DNA from: Streptomyces peucetius
GTDB taxonomy: Bacteria > Actinomycetota > Actinomycetes > Streptomycetales > Streptomycetaceae
Length of the DNA stretch: 64,000 nt
Reading direction: 5' to 3'
NCBI RefSeq assembly: GCF_025854275.1
Contig: NZ_CP107567.1
Coordinates: 2,356,001-2,420,000, forward strand
The translations under genes were made by a program, and so were the position numbers. How positions within the stretch are numbered: position 1 is the stretch's first letter; the number at the start of each line of letters is the position of its first letter. Below the pieces are notes generated by a model. The model was not told the DNA's origin. It worked only from the letters and a program-made list of their open reading frames with translations, and made no database searches. Shown here piece by piece: positions 35,840 through 45,261 of the stretch.

Positions 35840-37291
35840 TCACCGGCGGGCGGCGGCTCGAGGCAGGAGCAGGACCACCACGACACCGACCGCCGCGAAC
35901 AGGGAGCCGAGCACGAACACGACAGTGAAGGCGCGCCCGCCCGGCAGTGCCGAGCCGGTAACCGAGTGGGCGCTGAGGATCGCGATGGCGACCTGGGTCC
36001 CGATGACACCGCCGACCGTACGGACGACGGTGTTGAGGCCGTTGGCGGTGGCTACTGCATGTCCAGGGGCGAAGCGGACCACGAGCGACGGCAGTGCCGC
36101 AAAGCTGAGGGCGGCGCCCGTTCCCAACAGCAGGGAGTCGGCGAGCACCTGCACCGGCGTAGCGTGCCAGAGTGCCAGCGCCAGGCTGCCCGCAAGCACC
36201 AGTGACAGCCCTCCGAGCAAGGGGGCGCGGTGGCCGAGTGTCCGCTCGAGCGCCGGTACGAGCGGCGCCACCAGAACCTGCAGCAGCGCCGAGGGGAGCA
36301 TGAGAAGGCCGGCGCCGGTCACGGTGAAGCCGAATCCCTGTGCGGCGCCTTCCGGCCCGTTCGTCGGCAGTTGGGCGAGCGTCGGCACAAGGAGGAAGAA
36401 GATCAGGGCCGCGGCGTAGAAGAGCGCCGCGGCGCAGTGGGTCAGCAGCATCGGCCGGTCGAGGAAGACGCGCGGTTCGAGCAGCGGGTGCGGCGTGCGC
36501 TTCTCGGCCACCGCCAGGGCGGTCAGGAACGCGGCAGCGGTGATGAAGAGGCCGAGCACGGGGGCGGACAGCCACCCCGCCTGTGAGCCCTGGGTGATCG
36601 CGATGAGCAGGGCCACCAGGCCGAGCGAGAGCAGGATGGTGCCCAGTGCGTCCTGGGGTTCGTACCGGCGCCCCGTGTCGCTGGGAATCCACCGGGCCAC
36701 CAGCAGAAAGGCCACCGCGATGACGCCGGCGAGTACGGCGAACATCCACCTCCATGACGCGTGGTCCACCAGGAGGCCGCCGACGACGAAGCCCAGGCCG
36801 GTCCCCGCGCCGATCATCGAGGACACGATCCCGAGGCCATGGCCGATCCGCCGCGGGGGAAGCAGGGCGCTGACGAGGCCGAAGGACAGGGGAAGCGCGG
36901 CCGCACCGGCCCCCTGCGCCGCGCGCGCCAGCAGCAGGACGGGGAAGCTCCAGGCGAGGGCGGCCAGCACGGTCCCTGCTCCGAAGACCGCGAGGGAGGC
37001 GAGCAGGACGCGGCGCTTGCCGCGCCGGTCCCCGAGGCGGGCGAGCACGGGCGTCAGTACGGCGCCGGACAGCAGATAGAGGGTGAATATCCACGCGGCC
37101 CAGTCGCCGCTCACCTGGAAGTGACGCTTGAAGGTCGGCAGGGCCGGAGCGACCAGGGTCTGCAGCAGCCCGTAGGCCAGCACCGCGACCGAGAGAGCGG
37201 CGACCACACAGCCGGCGGGCGGGCCGTTGTCCGGGTGGCGGCCCGCGGGCGAGACGGTGGACAGTGCGGTGATTCGGTCTTCCTGGGGCAT
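35840..37291 (-). CDS. MFS drug exporter of the DHA2 (14-helix) type
   Basis: 483 residues from the ATG at 37291 (GAGG a few nt upstream). The longer frame to 37474 is not supported. The MFS motif A is LARLGDRRGKRRVLL in the loop between helices 2 and 3, and motif C-like glycines are in MIGAGTGLGFVVGGLLVD. About 14 hydrophobic helices can be counted. Probably a proton-driven efflux pump. It lies 125 bp downstream of the SnoaL-like gene on the same strand and is likely in its operon, under the MarR-type site at 37950. Confidence 0.88.
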   Translation of the reverse strand: MPQEDRITALSTVSPAGRHPDNGPPAGCVVAALSVAVLAYGLLQTLVAPALPTFKRHFQVSGDWAAWIFTLYLLSGAVLTPVLARLGDRRGKRRVLLASLAVFGAGTVLAALAWSFPVLLLARAAQGAGAAALPLSFGLVSALLPPRRIGHGLGIVSSMIGAGTGLGFVVGGLLVDHASWRWMFAVLAGVIAVAFLLVARWIPSDTGRRYEPQDALGTILLSLGLVALLIAITQGSQAGWLSAPVLGLFITAAAFLTALAVAEKRTPHPLLEPRVFLDRPMLLTHCAAALFYAAALIFFLLVPTLAQLPTNGPEGAAQGFGFTVTGAGLLMLPSALLQVLVAPLVPALERTLGHRAPLLGGLSLVLAGSLALALWHATPVQVLADSLLLGTGAALSFAALPSLVVRFAPGHAVATANGLNTVVRTVGGVIGTQVAIAILSAHSVTGSALPGGRAFTVVFVLGSLFAAVGVVVVLLLPRAAARR

Positions 37292-37416
37292 GACGACCTC
37301 TGGTGGGGACGCGCGACCGGCAGAACCGTCACCGCGCCGAGGAGAGCGCGGCGCGGTGACGGCATACGGCTCCGCGAGAGGGAGGGGTTGCAGAGCTGCC
37401 TGAATGACGGGCCGAG

Positions 37417-37923
37417 TTACTGGCTCTCTGAGGCGAGTTCGTCCAGTGTCTGCACGCGCTGGACGATCTCCCACTTGCCGTCCGCCTTGCGGAGCTTGTC
37501 GGTGTAGGTGCCGGTGGCGTAGACGGCATGCTCCTTCTCGGTCTCCGCGACCCAGTACCAGGAACGGGCGGTGGCGGTGGCGCCGTTGACCTCGATCACG
37601 GCGGGCCCGGTCATGTGCCGCTTGCCCTTGGTGAAGCCCTTCTCGGCCAGGTCGACGAACATGGCCTTGATCTCGTCCCGGCCGTCGGCGGAGCCGAACG
37701 GGCTCCGGTAACGGCCGTCCTCGGTGTACAGGTTCGCGTAGCTGTCGGCGTCCCTGAGATCGATGTACATCTGGTGACGGTCGATCACCTCACGGATCGC
37801 GAAGCGGTCGTTGGGGCGGTCGCTCTGGGTGGCGGTGGCGTGCCCGCCCGTGAATACAGCGGCGGCCACGACACCGGTCAGGACGGCTGTGACAGGGGCG
37901 GCGATTCTCCGGACGGCCTTCAT
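37417..37923 (-). CDS. Exported SnoaL/NTF2-like protein
   Basis: 168 residues from the ATG at 37923. A signal peptide (MKAVRRIAAPVTAVLTGVVA, then AAVFTGGHATA) precedes an NTF2-fold domain: FAIREVIDRHQMYIDLRDADSYANLYTEDGRYRSPFG, with the usual RHQ.. and D..LY.EDG motifs of the SnoaL/limonene-epoxide-hydrolase fold. The mature part is clearly related to the cytoplasmic protein at 39098, so they are paralogues. The substrate is unknown. Confidence 0.85.
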   Translation of the reverse strand: MKAVRRIAAPVTAVLTGVVAAAVFTGGHATATQSDRPNDRFAIREVIDRHQMYIDLRDADSYANLYTEDGRYRSPFGSADGRDEIKAMFVDLAEKGFTKGKRHMTGPAVIEVNGATATARSWYWVAETEKEHAVYATGTYTDKLRKADGKWEIVQRVQTLDELASESQ

Positions 37924-37949
37924 GTCGACTCCTAAACATTGGTCATTTC

Positions 37950-37962
37950 TTTGACAGTCACA
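37950..37962. promoter_or_regulatory. Candidate MarR-type operator (site 1)
   Basis: TTTGACAGTCACA, a degenerate form of TTGA-N3-TCAA, 26 bp upstream of the SnoaL-like start. A second related stretch, TTTGACTAGCTTGATAG (37965-37981), follows. Compare sites at 39063, 40340 and 41639. Confidence 0.5.
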
Positions 37963-37999
37963 ACTTTGACTAGCTTGATAGTATTCCCCTCCGGGGAGA

Positions 38000-38940
38000 G
38001 ACGTCCAGCACCCAAGGAGCCGAAGGCGTCGGTCAGGGCGAAGCTGCGGGACGGGCGCCCCGTTCACGAGCGACGCGCTCTCGGCGGCGGGTACCACCTC
38101 TTCGGCGAACAGCGACAGCTGACGGTCGACGGGGCCCGTGGGCAAGAACACGAAGGTGTCCATGCCGCCGTCGATGACGAGGCCGGTCAGCTCCTCCACC
38201 CACCGCTCGACCGGCCCGACGAGAAAGCCCTGCCCGGGACCGTCGGCGATCAGACCGTTGACGTTGTACAGGCGCCGGATGTCCTGCGGCCGCCGGGCCG
38301 CCGCCTCGGCGGCGTCATCGATGCGTGCGTGAGCCTCCGGCAGCCGAAGCGGCGGGAGAAACGGCGACGAGGGAACCCAGCCGTCCGGTCAGTTCGAGCG
38401 AGCGCGGCCCGAGGGCACCGAGCCAGATACCCATGTCATGGGCGGGCAGCGGACCGGGGTGTGCACCCCGCAGCGAGTAGAACCGGCCGTCCCACCGCAC
38501 CGATCGCCGCTCGCTCCAGAGCAGCCGGATGACCGCGATCGCCTCCTCGAGCGCGCTCACCGCCTCGCCCGCCGTACGCCGCTCACCGCCGTACGCCTCG
38601 ACCGCCTCTCAGGCGCCGCCCGCACCGAGCCCCAGATCGAACCGGCCGCCGCTGATGACGTCGAGGGTCGCGGCCGATTTGGCGATCAGTGGAGGGTGCC
38701 GCAGAGGCAGGTTGTATACGTCGGGGAAGAAGCGGATCCGCTCCGTGCGGGCCACCGGAGCACTCAGCAACGTCCATGTGTCCAGGAACTCCCCTGATAG
38801 GGATGGTCCTGGATGCCCACCAGGTCAAGTCCCAGCCGCTCGGCCAGCAGGACCGACTCCAATACCTCACCGTACCGCCCGGGCTCGGTGGAGTACCCGA
38901 ACTCCAGCCGCCTGCCGCAATCCGCCACTACGCCTCCATT
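38000..38940 (-). pseudogene. LLM-class flavin-dependent (F420-type) oxidoreductase pseudogene
   Basis: In minus-strand order: LEFGYSTEPGRYGEVLES and LLAERLGLDLVGIQDHPYQ, then, in another frame, LRHPPLIAKSAATLDVISGGRFDLGLGAGG, then a TGA, then EEAIAVIRLLWSERRSVRWDGRFYSLRGAHPG, another shift, and VEELTGLVIDGGMDTFVFLP at the C-terminus. These are the ordered motifs of luciferase-like monooxygenases, so the gene is full length but carries about three frameshifts and a stop. It lies between the two SnoaL paralogues. Confidence 0.8.
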
Positions 38941-39062
38941 TCCGGCACCGGACCGACCGGCACCTCGGTGTACACACTCCGACCCTGGTGGCGGAATACG
39001 CGCCATCGCCGCACAGTGATCCAAGGACCGCACAGACACCCGGGAAACATAAAGTCAGTAAT

Positions 39063-39075
39063 CTTGACTATCGAC
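39063..39075. promoter_or_regulatory. Candidate MarR-type operator (site 2)
   Basis: CTTGACTATCGAC within AGTCAGTAATCTTGACTA (39053-39070), just upstream of the second SnoaL-like gene. The stretch GTCAGTAATCT recurs exactly at 39591, before marR. Confidence 0.55.
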
Positions 39076-39097
39076 CATGAGACGAAAGTGCTGCGCC

Positions 39098-39505
39098 ATG
39101 GACACGACCGACGACATCATCCAGATCACCGAAGTGCTCAACCGCCACCAGGTCTACATCGACCTGCGGGAGGCCGACGGCTATGCCGACCTCTACGCCG
39201 AGGACGGCCACTACGAGAGTCCCTTCACATCGGCGACGGGGCGCGCGCAGATCAGGCAGATGTTCATCGACCTGCGCGACCAGGGGTTCACGGCCGGCAA
39301 GCGCCATATGACGGGCCCGGTCGTGATCGATGTCAACGGCACCCTCGCGACCGCCCGGTCCTGGTACTGGGTCGCCGAGACCGAGCAGACACCCGCCGTC
39401 TACGCCACCGGCACCTACACTGACCGGCTTCAGAAGATCGACGGCAAATGGAAGATCACTCACCGCGTACAGACGCTGGATCCGGGTGCGACCCGCAACC
39501 AGTGA
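39098..39505 (+). CDS. SnoaL/NTF2-like protein, cytoplasmic paralogue
   Basis: 135 residues from ATG 39098 (39077 also possible). Same NTF2 fold as the gene at 37417: IIQITEVLNRHQVYIDLREADGYADLYAEDGHYESPF, then KRHMTGPVVIDVNG and SWYWVAETE. It lacks the signal peptide. Proteins of this fold are cyclases, dehydratases or epoxide hydrolases acting on small aromatic or polyketide-like rings. Preceded by site 2. Confidence 0.85.
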   Translation: MDTTDDIIQITEVLNRHQVYIDLREADGYADLYAEDGHYESPFTSATGRAQIRQMFIDLRDQGFTAGKRHMTGPVVIDVNGTLATARSWYWVAETEQTPAVYATGTYTDRLQKIDGKWKITHRVQTLDPGATRNQ

Positions 39506-39587
39506 CGCCGTGGGGCCCGTACCGGACAGGCCTCATGGCAGCACAGCCCTGACCACGTCACCGCGCCCACTATTATGACGAAAGGTG

Positions 39588-39605
39588 ACAGTCAGTAATC
39601 TGGAC
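39588..39605. promoter_or_regulatory. Candidate MarR operator half-site upstream of marR (site 3)
   Basis: ACAGTCAGTAATCTGGAC shares 14 of 15 bases with the AGTCAGTAATCTTGAC core at site 2, directly in front of the marR ribosome site. Consistent with autoregulation. Confidence 0.45.
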
Positions 39606-39618
39606 GAGGAGAGTGTTC

Positions 39619-40119
39619 GTGCGTCGCAGCGAACGGAAGCAAAGAGATCCGGACCTCGGAACCCTCTCCACGCGGTTGCTCTTCTCGATTCAGAAGGAGC
39701 TCTTCGACACGTTGGCGGAGCAGGGACACCCCGAACTCCGGCCCCAGCACGGCGCCGTGCTGGGCTTCCTCGACGAGGAAGGCAGCCGCGCAACCGACTT
39801 GTCACGCCAGTCGGGCACCCACAAGCAGGTCATCGGCAACCTGATCGACGAGCTGGAGAAACTGCAGTACGTCGAGCGCCGGCCCGACCCGAGCGACCGG
39901 CGAGCCAAGCTGATCGTCCCCACCAGCCGGGGCCGGGACCAGATGGAGAAGTCGGACGCGATCATGGCCGACATCGAGCAGCGGCACGCCGAGGCGATCG
40001 GCGCGCGGAAGTACGCGACCTTCAAGGGCGCCTTCCGGGAGATCGCCGCCCAGCAGCTGGCGCAGTTCGACGAGGCCGCGGCCAGCAGGCGGGAGCCACA
40101 GAAGGGCACTGGCCACTGA
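39619..40119 (+). CDS. MarR-family transcriptional regulator of the island
   Basis: 166 residues from the GTG at 39619, chosen because GAGGAGAG (39606-39613) is correctly spaced (GTG at 39613 overlaps it). The winged HTH is HGAVLGFLDEEGSRATDLSRQSGTHKQVIGNLIDELEKLQYVERR with the wing PSDRRAKLIV. Related operator-like sites occur upstream of this gene, both SnoaL genes, the remnant at 40286 and the isochorismatase gene, so it probably controls the whole island and responds to the compound handled there. Confidence 0.88.
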   Translation: MRRSERKQRDPDLGTLSTRLLFSIQKELFDTLAEQGHPELRPQHGAVLGFLDEEGSRATDLSRQSGTHKQVIGNLIDELEKLQYVERRPDPSDRRAKLIVPTSRGRDQMEKSDAIMADIEQRHAEAIGARKYATFKGAFREIAAQQLAQFDEAAASRREPQKGTGH

Positions 40120-40138
40120 TCCCGGCCACAGCGACTTA

Positions 40139-40286
40139 GGCCATGAGTTCGGCAGTCGCGATCCCTGCCGTATACGGCTTCGGTCGAGCCCTGGGTCCGG
40201 CCCCCGGCACCCCCATACCCCGGCACGGCGGGGTATGGGAACGGAGGCGGCTTCCGCATGACGGCGACTGTCGCCGGCTTCGGCAT
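40139..40286 (-). pseudogene. Short internally deleted ORF remnant under a MarR-type site
   Basis: A minus-strand ATG at 40286 (GGAG a few nt upstream) gives PKPATVAVMRKPPPFPYPAVPGYG before the frame ends. In another frame the end KPYTAGIATAELMA with a stop fits a C-terminus. The two look like the start and end of one gene whose middle has been lost. The family is not recognisable. A good TTGA-N3-TCAA palindrome lies 54 bp upstream. Confidence 0.4.
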
Positions 40287-40339
40287 GACGACTCCTTCTG
40301 GTACTCCGGGGGCGGCCGACCCAGCCTATTAGTAAGATT

Positions 40340-40352
40340 CTTGACCGTCAAG
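40340..40352. promoter_or_regulatory. Candidate MarR-type operator (site 4)
   Basis: CTTGACCGTCAAG, a perfect 5+5 bp palindrome with a 3-bp centre, within the longer TCTTGACCGTCAAGA. It lies upstream of the remnant starting at 40286. Confidence 0.6.
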
Positions 40353-40356
40353 ATTC

Positions 40357-40720
40357 GGAACATACCTGCTGGTCCAACGACCCCTCGAGCCCGTCTCCGT
40401 ACAGGGACGGGAAGACTGCCTCCACGGCATCGAGATCGCGCCCGAAACGGACCAAGGGGACTTGTGGGCCCAGCCGCTCGTTCGGCCTCGTCCCGCAGGT
40501 GGCGGTGAATGCCGAGGGATCGATGACGGCACCCCGGCGGTGCCGGACGGCGTCGTCACCGGCGGCAACGGGGAACCACTTGCCGCACCGCGTCGACGTT
40601 GCGCCGCGCCTGGGCGACCCACGTCCGGGTGCCGCGCACTTCCTCGTTGCCCACGGTGCGCAGGGTGGGCACGGTGACGTCCCACAAGGCCATGACTGCG
40701 ACTGCTCCTGAGCCGGGGGG
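40357..40720 (-). pseudogene. Degenerate coding sequence, family uncertain
   Basis: Minus-strand pieces with coding character in different frames: MALWDVTVPTLRTVGNEEVRG (about 40692 downwards) and then, after a frame change, PQVPLVRFGRDLDAVEAVFP and a stop near 40350. The second piece is loosely like the end of an aldehyde dehydrogenase, but this is weak. The upstream part is lost in the G tract. Confidence 0.3.
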
Positions 40721-40748
40721 GGGAGCGCCCTGGGTGAGGGTTGGGGCC

Positions 40749-40862
<114 letters not shown>

Positions 40863-40941
40863 CCGCCCCCGACACCCGGAGAGCTCTCGCGGTGCGGTCA
40901 CGGGGTGGTGCTCCGCGGAAGCGGCTCGGCGGCTGGGCGGG

Positions 40942-41586
40942 TCAGCCGTTCTTTGCGTAAGCGGTGGACAGCTGACCGACCAGCGTCGCGAACGGCATGT
41001 CCAGGGCCGAGTAGACCTCGTAGCCCTTGGGGTGGGAGTTGTCGGCGAGGATCTCGACCATCGTGGTGGCGTAGTCGGTGACGATGACGCCTGCCTGCTG
41101 CATCCGCAGAAGCCCCGCCGTGCGCTTGGTCTCGCTGAAGGTGCCGGAGGCATCAATGGCCGCGTACGCGTCATAGCCGGCGGCCGTGGCGGAGATCGCC
41201 GGGAAGGCGAGGCAGACCTCGATGGAGACACCCGCGATGATGAGCTTCTTGCGGCCGGTGGCCTCCACGGCCCGGCGCACGCGGTCGTCGTCCCAGGCGT
41301 TGACCGTGCTGCGGTCGATCACCTCGAGGCCTGCGGGGAGCACCTCGGCGAGCTCCGGTACGAGCGGGCCCCACATGCCGTCCGCCATGGTGGTGGTCAC
41401 CACGGTGGGGATTTCGAGCACCTGAGCGGCCTTCGCCAGGGCGGACACGTTGTGCTTCAGCGTGGCGACTTCGATGTCACGCACTCCGGTGAACAGGCCG
41501 ATCTGGTGGTCGACCAGCAGCAGGGCGGCGTTCTCGCCGGTCAGCGGCGTGTGGAAGCGGCTGCTTCCGGGGAGGTTCTCACTCAC
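40942..41586 (-). CDS. Isochorismatase-family (YcaC-like) hydrolase
   Basis: 214 residues. The catalytic triad of the family is visible: Asp in LLLVDHQIGLF, Lys in the GRKKLIIAGVSIEVCLAFPA block, and Cys in the same block (SIEVC). STVNAWDDDRVRRAVE is typical of the YcaC/ydjV group of amidohydrolases. The start at 41586 has GAGAAACCCC upstream and site 5 about 50 bp before. It probably cleaves a small C-N or vinyl-ether substrate in the island's pathway. Confidence 0.9.
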   Translation of the reverse strand: MSENLPGSSRFHTPLTGENAALLLVDHQIGLFTGVRDIEVATLKHNVSALAKAAQVLEIPTVVTTTMADGMWGPLVPELAEVLPAGLEVIDRSTVNAWDDDRVRRAVEATGRKKLIIAGVSIEVCLAFPAISATAAGYDAYAAIDASGTFSETKRTAGLLRMQQAGVIVTDYATTMVEILADNSHPKGYEVYSALDMPFATLVGQLSTAYAKNG

Positions 41587-41638
41587 GGGGTTTCTCCATG
41601 GTCAGGGGCGGTCAACCGCCCGGCAGCTTCGTCAGGAA

Positions 41639-41651
41639 CTTGATAGTCAAG
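41639..41651. promoter_or_regulatory. Candidate MarR-type operator (site 5)
   Basis: CTTGATAGTCAAG, a perfect palindrome (5+5 around TAG). On the minus strand the flank reads CTAGTCAGTGTTCTTGACTA, which matches AGTCAGTAATCTTGACTA at site 2 in 16 of 18 positions. Located upstream of the isochorismatase-like gene. Confidence 0.65.
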
Positions 41652-41664
41652 AACACTGACTAGA

Positions 41665-42400
41665 TGCAGCCTATTCCTGTCTCGGTCGGACGGACAAGAT
41701 CACGCCGTAGGAGACCTCCAGCGCCGACGCCGCTCGGCAGCCGGCGGACGCTGCTGGGTACCATCCGGCGCGGTGCAACCGTCGGCGGGGCCAGGGCGGC
41801 ACCCGAGCCGCGGTGCTCGGCGGAACGATGGGCCGGCCATCCACCTGTGTCCGCTGCTCGGGCTCATGGGAGCGAGCGCGTCACCGAAGGCCGTCCGGTT
41901 CACCGGCCTCACCAGCCTGGTCGCCGGTGCGTTCTCCATGGCGGCCGGGAGTGGGCAGTGGCGTGCCGGGGGCGATACGGGAGCCTGCGGCGCGGGCTCG
42001 AACACCCGGCTGGGTCCGTCGCTTTCGTCTCGCCGACGTCGAACGCCTGAGGGCTCAGGGGTCCGACCAACGTCAGCAAGACGTCGAGGACGGCAAGGGG
42101 TACGCAGCGATGTCCGTCAGGACACCGAGGAACGTGTGCCGCGCAGCGCGCAAGGAGCAACGTGGTACAGCAGATCTCGGCGGGCCCCCGCCATCGACAG
42201 CTGTGCGGTGCCGCGGGTGCTGTTGGTCCTCCGCGTCGCCTGGCCGGGGCAACTCTCCGGCTGTGCAGGCCTGCCGGCCATGGCCGCCGCTGCCTACCGG
42301 ACGACCGCCTTGGTGTCCGGCGAGCCGAATACCCTCCTCTGACAGGTGAGCCCAATGCCCGGCACGGCTGTGGGAAGGTGCCGTACCGGGCAGATGGAGA
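41665..42400 (+). pseudogene. Degenerate region with a VIT1/CCC1-like fragment
   Basis: No intact gene. Near 41865-41960 the plus strand reads LLGLMGASASPKAVRFTGLTSLVAGAFSMAAG, which matches the core of VIT1/CCC1 iron/manganese transporters, where MAAGEY should follow. Here it is lost after MAAG. The rest holds stop-rich frames without family features. Probably an old transporter gene in late decay. Confidence 0.45.
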
Positions 42401-44287
42401 TCAGGCCTCGCGGGAACCCTCGTACATTCCCTCGATGACCTCGGCGTACTCGCGCTCCACGACAGGCCGCTTGACCTTGAGGCTCGGGGTGAGTTCACCG
42501 TGCTCGATGTCGAGGTCCCGCGACAGCACCGAGAACTTCTTGATTGTCTGCCACCGTTGCAGGTCGCCGTTGACCCGCTGGACGAAGCCGTCGATCAGTT
42601 CGTGGACCTGCGGCGAGGAGACGACCTCGGCGTAGCTGCGGCCGCCGAGGTCGTGAGACGCCGCCCAGGGCATGATCACGGTCTCGTCCAGGGTGATCAG
42701 GGCGGTGCAGAAGTTACGGCCGTTGCCGATGACGAGGATGTTGCTGACGAACGGGCAGATGGCCTTGAAGCGGCCTTCGATCTCGGTGGGCGCCACGTAC
42801 TTGCCGCCGGAGGTCTTGAACACGTCCTTCTTGCGGTCGGTGATCCGGACGAAGCCGTCCTTGTTCATCTCGCCGATGTCGCCGGTGTGGAACCAGCCGT
42901 CGCTCTCCAGTACCTCCGCGGTCTTGTCGGGGAGGTTGTGGTAGCCGCGCATGACGCCGGGGCCTCTCAAGAGGATCTCTCCGTCCTCGGCGATGCGGAC
43001 CTCGGTGCCGGGGAGTGGTTTGCCGACCGTGCCGACCCGGTAGTCGTCGGCGGGGTTGACGATGCAGCCGGCGCTGGTCTCGGTCAGGCCGTAGCCCTCG
43101 ATGACGTGCACGCCGGCGCCGGAGAAGAAGTAGCCGATGTCGGGGGCGAGGGCGGCGCTGCCGGAAACGCTGGCGCGCAGATTGCCTCCGAAGGCTGCGC
43201 GGATCTTGCCGTACACCAGCCTGTCTGCGACGGCGTGCTGCACGAGGAGCGGCAGGGGCACCTGACGTCTTCCGGTTGCCGCCATGCTCTCCTGCCCGGC
43301 CCTTGCGTAGTCGCGGGCGACCTTCGCCGCCCAGAGGAAGATCTTGTATTTCGCGCCACCCTCGGCTCTCGCTCTGCCCGCGATGCCGTTGTAGACCTTC
43401 TCGAAGATCCGCGGCGCGGACGCCATCAGCGTGGGCCGGACGGCGGGCAGGTTGGTGATGATGCGGTCGACCCGTCCATCCACCGCCATGACATGGCCGG
43501 TCTTGATCTGACCGGAGATCAGGGCCTTGCCGAAGACGTGGGACAGCGGCAGCCACAGAAACTGGACATCGTCGGAGCGCAGCAAACCTCCGGCCTCCTG
43601 CGCCACGGCCTGGTACGACCAGCAGTCGTGCACCAGGCGCACGCCCTTGGGTCGGCCGGTCGTGCCGGAGGTGTAGATCAGGGTGGCGAGTTGCTCCCGC
43701 TCGATTGTCCGGACCGTGTCCTCGATCGCGTCCGGGTGCTCTTCCAGATACGCCGTCCCCTGTTTCTCAAGCTCAGCAAGGGAGAGTACCTCCAGCCCCG
43801 TCGCCTGAGGAAGGTCCGCCTGAGGGTCGAAGAGGATCGCGTGGCGGAGCTCGGGCAGACGTTCGGCGTGGGCGACGACCTTGGCCAGTTGGGCGGCGTT
43901 CTCGACGAAGATCGCCCGGCTGCCGGAGTCGGAGAGTATGTACACCGTCTCATCGGCATTGGTACTGGGGTAGACGGCGGTGGCGGCGGCGCCCGCGCAC
44001 ATCGCGCCGAGGTCGGCCAGGATCCACTCCACCCTCGTGGAGGAGGAGATCGCCACCCGCTCCTCAGGCCGCACACCGAGGGCGAGCAGGCCGGCCGCGA
44101 TCGCCTTGACGCGCTCGGCGGTCTGCGCCCATGTCAGCGAGCGCCACTGCTCAATGCCAGAAGCGCCGTCGTCGGCCGGCGCGGGGTAGCGGTAGGCCTC
44201 CCGGTCGGGGGTGGCCCCGACTCTTGAGAGAAAGAGGTGCGCCACGGAAACCGGGCGGCTTTCAAGAAGGGACTGCGCGGAACTCAC
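42401..44287 (-). CDS. AMP-forming long-chain acyl-CoA synthetase
   Basis: 628 residues from the GTG at 44287 (GGAGG about 6 nt upstream). The frame to 44428 is open but has no ribosome site. Motifs: ATP loop LIYTSGTTGRPKGV, A5 VIEGYGLTETSAGC, A8 DGWFHTGDIGEMNKDGFVRITDRKKDVFKTSGGKYVAPTEIE, and a final conserved Lys in LTPSLKVKRPVV. This is the FadD15/AMP-dependent long-chain ligase group of actinobacteria. It may activate a fatty or aromatic acid made in the island. Confidence 0.93.
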   Translation of the reverse strand: MSSAQSLLESRPVSVAHLFLSRVGATPDREAYRYPAPADDGASGIEQWRSLTWAQTAERVKAIAAGLLALGVRPEERVAISSSTRVEWILADLGAMCAGAAATAVYPSTNADETVYILSDSGSRAIFVENAAQLAKVVAHAERLPELRHAILFDPQADLPQATGLEVLSLAELEKQGTAYLEEHPDAIEDTVRTIEREQLATLIYTSGTTGRPKGVRLVHDCWSYQAVAQEAGGLLRSDDVQFLWLPLSHVFGKALISGQIKTGHVMAVDGRVDRIITNLPAVRPTLMASAPRIFEKVYNGIAGRARAEGGAKYKIFLWAAKVARDYARAGQESMAATGRRQVPLPLLVQHAVADRLVYGKIRAAFGGNLRASVSGSAALAPDIGYFFSGAGVHVIEGYGLTETSAGCIVNPADDYRVGTVGKPLPGTEVRIAEDGEILLRGPGVMRGYHNLPDKTAEVLESDGWFHTGDIGEMNKDGFVRITDRKKDVFKTSGGKYVAPTEIEGRFKAICPFVSNILVIGNGRNFCTALITLDETVIMPWAASHDLGGRSYAEVVSSPQVHELIDGFVQRVNGDLQRWQTIKKFSVLSRDLDIEHGELTPSLKVKRPVVEREYAEVIEGMYEGSREA

Positions 44288-44589
44288 ATCAACCTCCGGG
44301 CCCGGTGCGCCCATCAACGAATTGTTAACTGGCAGGTAACTTGCAAGCAAGCTCAGACTAGAGGCAAGCCCGCCGACGCGTAAGGGAGGAACGTGCTGAA
44401 CAAATCCGCCCAATCGATCTCTCGGCACACCAAACGGAGGCTCCCCGCCAGGGCCCCGGCCTCGGCGGCGATGCGGGTGGTACTCGGGTGGCAGTCAAGT
44501 CCCGGGCGATGACACCATCCGGCGACAGCTGGCCCGGCATCGACAGATCGGTCCTCCGGATACACACCCCCGGCCGCCCTTCGTACGCC

Positions 44590-45040
44590 TTGAGAACCCG
44601 CTCCCGGCGCGTCGGCGACCACTGTCCAACTCGTGCGGGACATCTCCGTCACAGGGCGGGCCCGAGTCTGCCGCGTACCTTGCCGGTCTTGCTGGTCCGG
44701 TGCGCTTCGGCCGCCTTGTGCAGGGGCAGGACGTCCTGGACTTCCACAGGACGACCCCGGCGTCGATGAGCGTGCTGATGCGGTGAGCGCCTCGCCGCCC
44801 GGAGTGACGATCACGCGCCTCCCCTTGATTCCCGGCACACGGTGCGCCTCGTCGACGGGTTCCGGCAGGGTGATGAGGACCCGCCCGGTCGCAGCAGAGG
44901 CCACGATTCCACGAGGGAGAAGGTCCCGACGAGGGACTCGTTGACGGAGCGCAGGAATGAGCTGCGCCCTCCCGCGTCGATGCCCGAGGCGAGGACGGCC
45001 TCCATGTCCGCCACCCCGGTGGAGAGGGACTCCGCTCCTC
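44590..45040 (-). pseudogene. C-terminal remnant of an MDR (quinone-oxidoreductase-like) dehydrogenase
   Basis: In minus-strand order and changing frames: NESLVGTFSLVESWPLLRPGG, then LITLPEPVDEAHRVPGIKGRRVIVTPGGEAL, then VQDVLPLHKAAEAHRTSKTGKVRG. This is the conserved end of zinc-independent MDR enzymes. The N-terminal catalytic domain and most of the NADP fold are absent. The 240 bp between this and the acyl-CoA synthetase contain no recognisable gene. Confidence 0.7.
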
Positions 45041-45261
45041 CTCGTAGCGAGGTGAGGGGCCGGGAGGGTGAAAGTGAGTCCAGAGAAACTTGCGCGCTTG
45101 ATAAAATGCTTCCCCTGCCGGCGTCGGAGGGCGGCCGAAACGGGCATAAAGGAAGAAGAAAAGCTTTCCGCAAAACGCACCGATAGACGGATAAGGACTC
45201 TACATTCCGTCTGCGAGCTCGACGAGGCGGCGGTCCGACCCACAGTTGCGGGGATTTTGTC

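Noticed and set aside
40866..40940. Poly-Gly/Pro protein encoded by the G tract
   Set aside because: Every frame through a G run yields poly-Gly or poly-Pro. There is no ribosome site or conserved flank.
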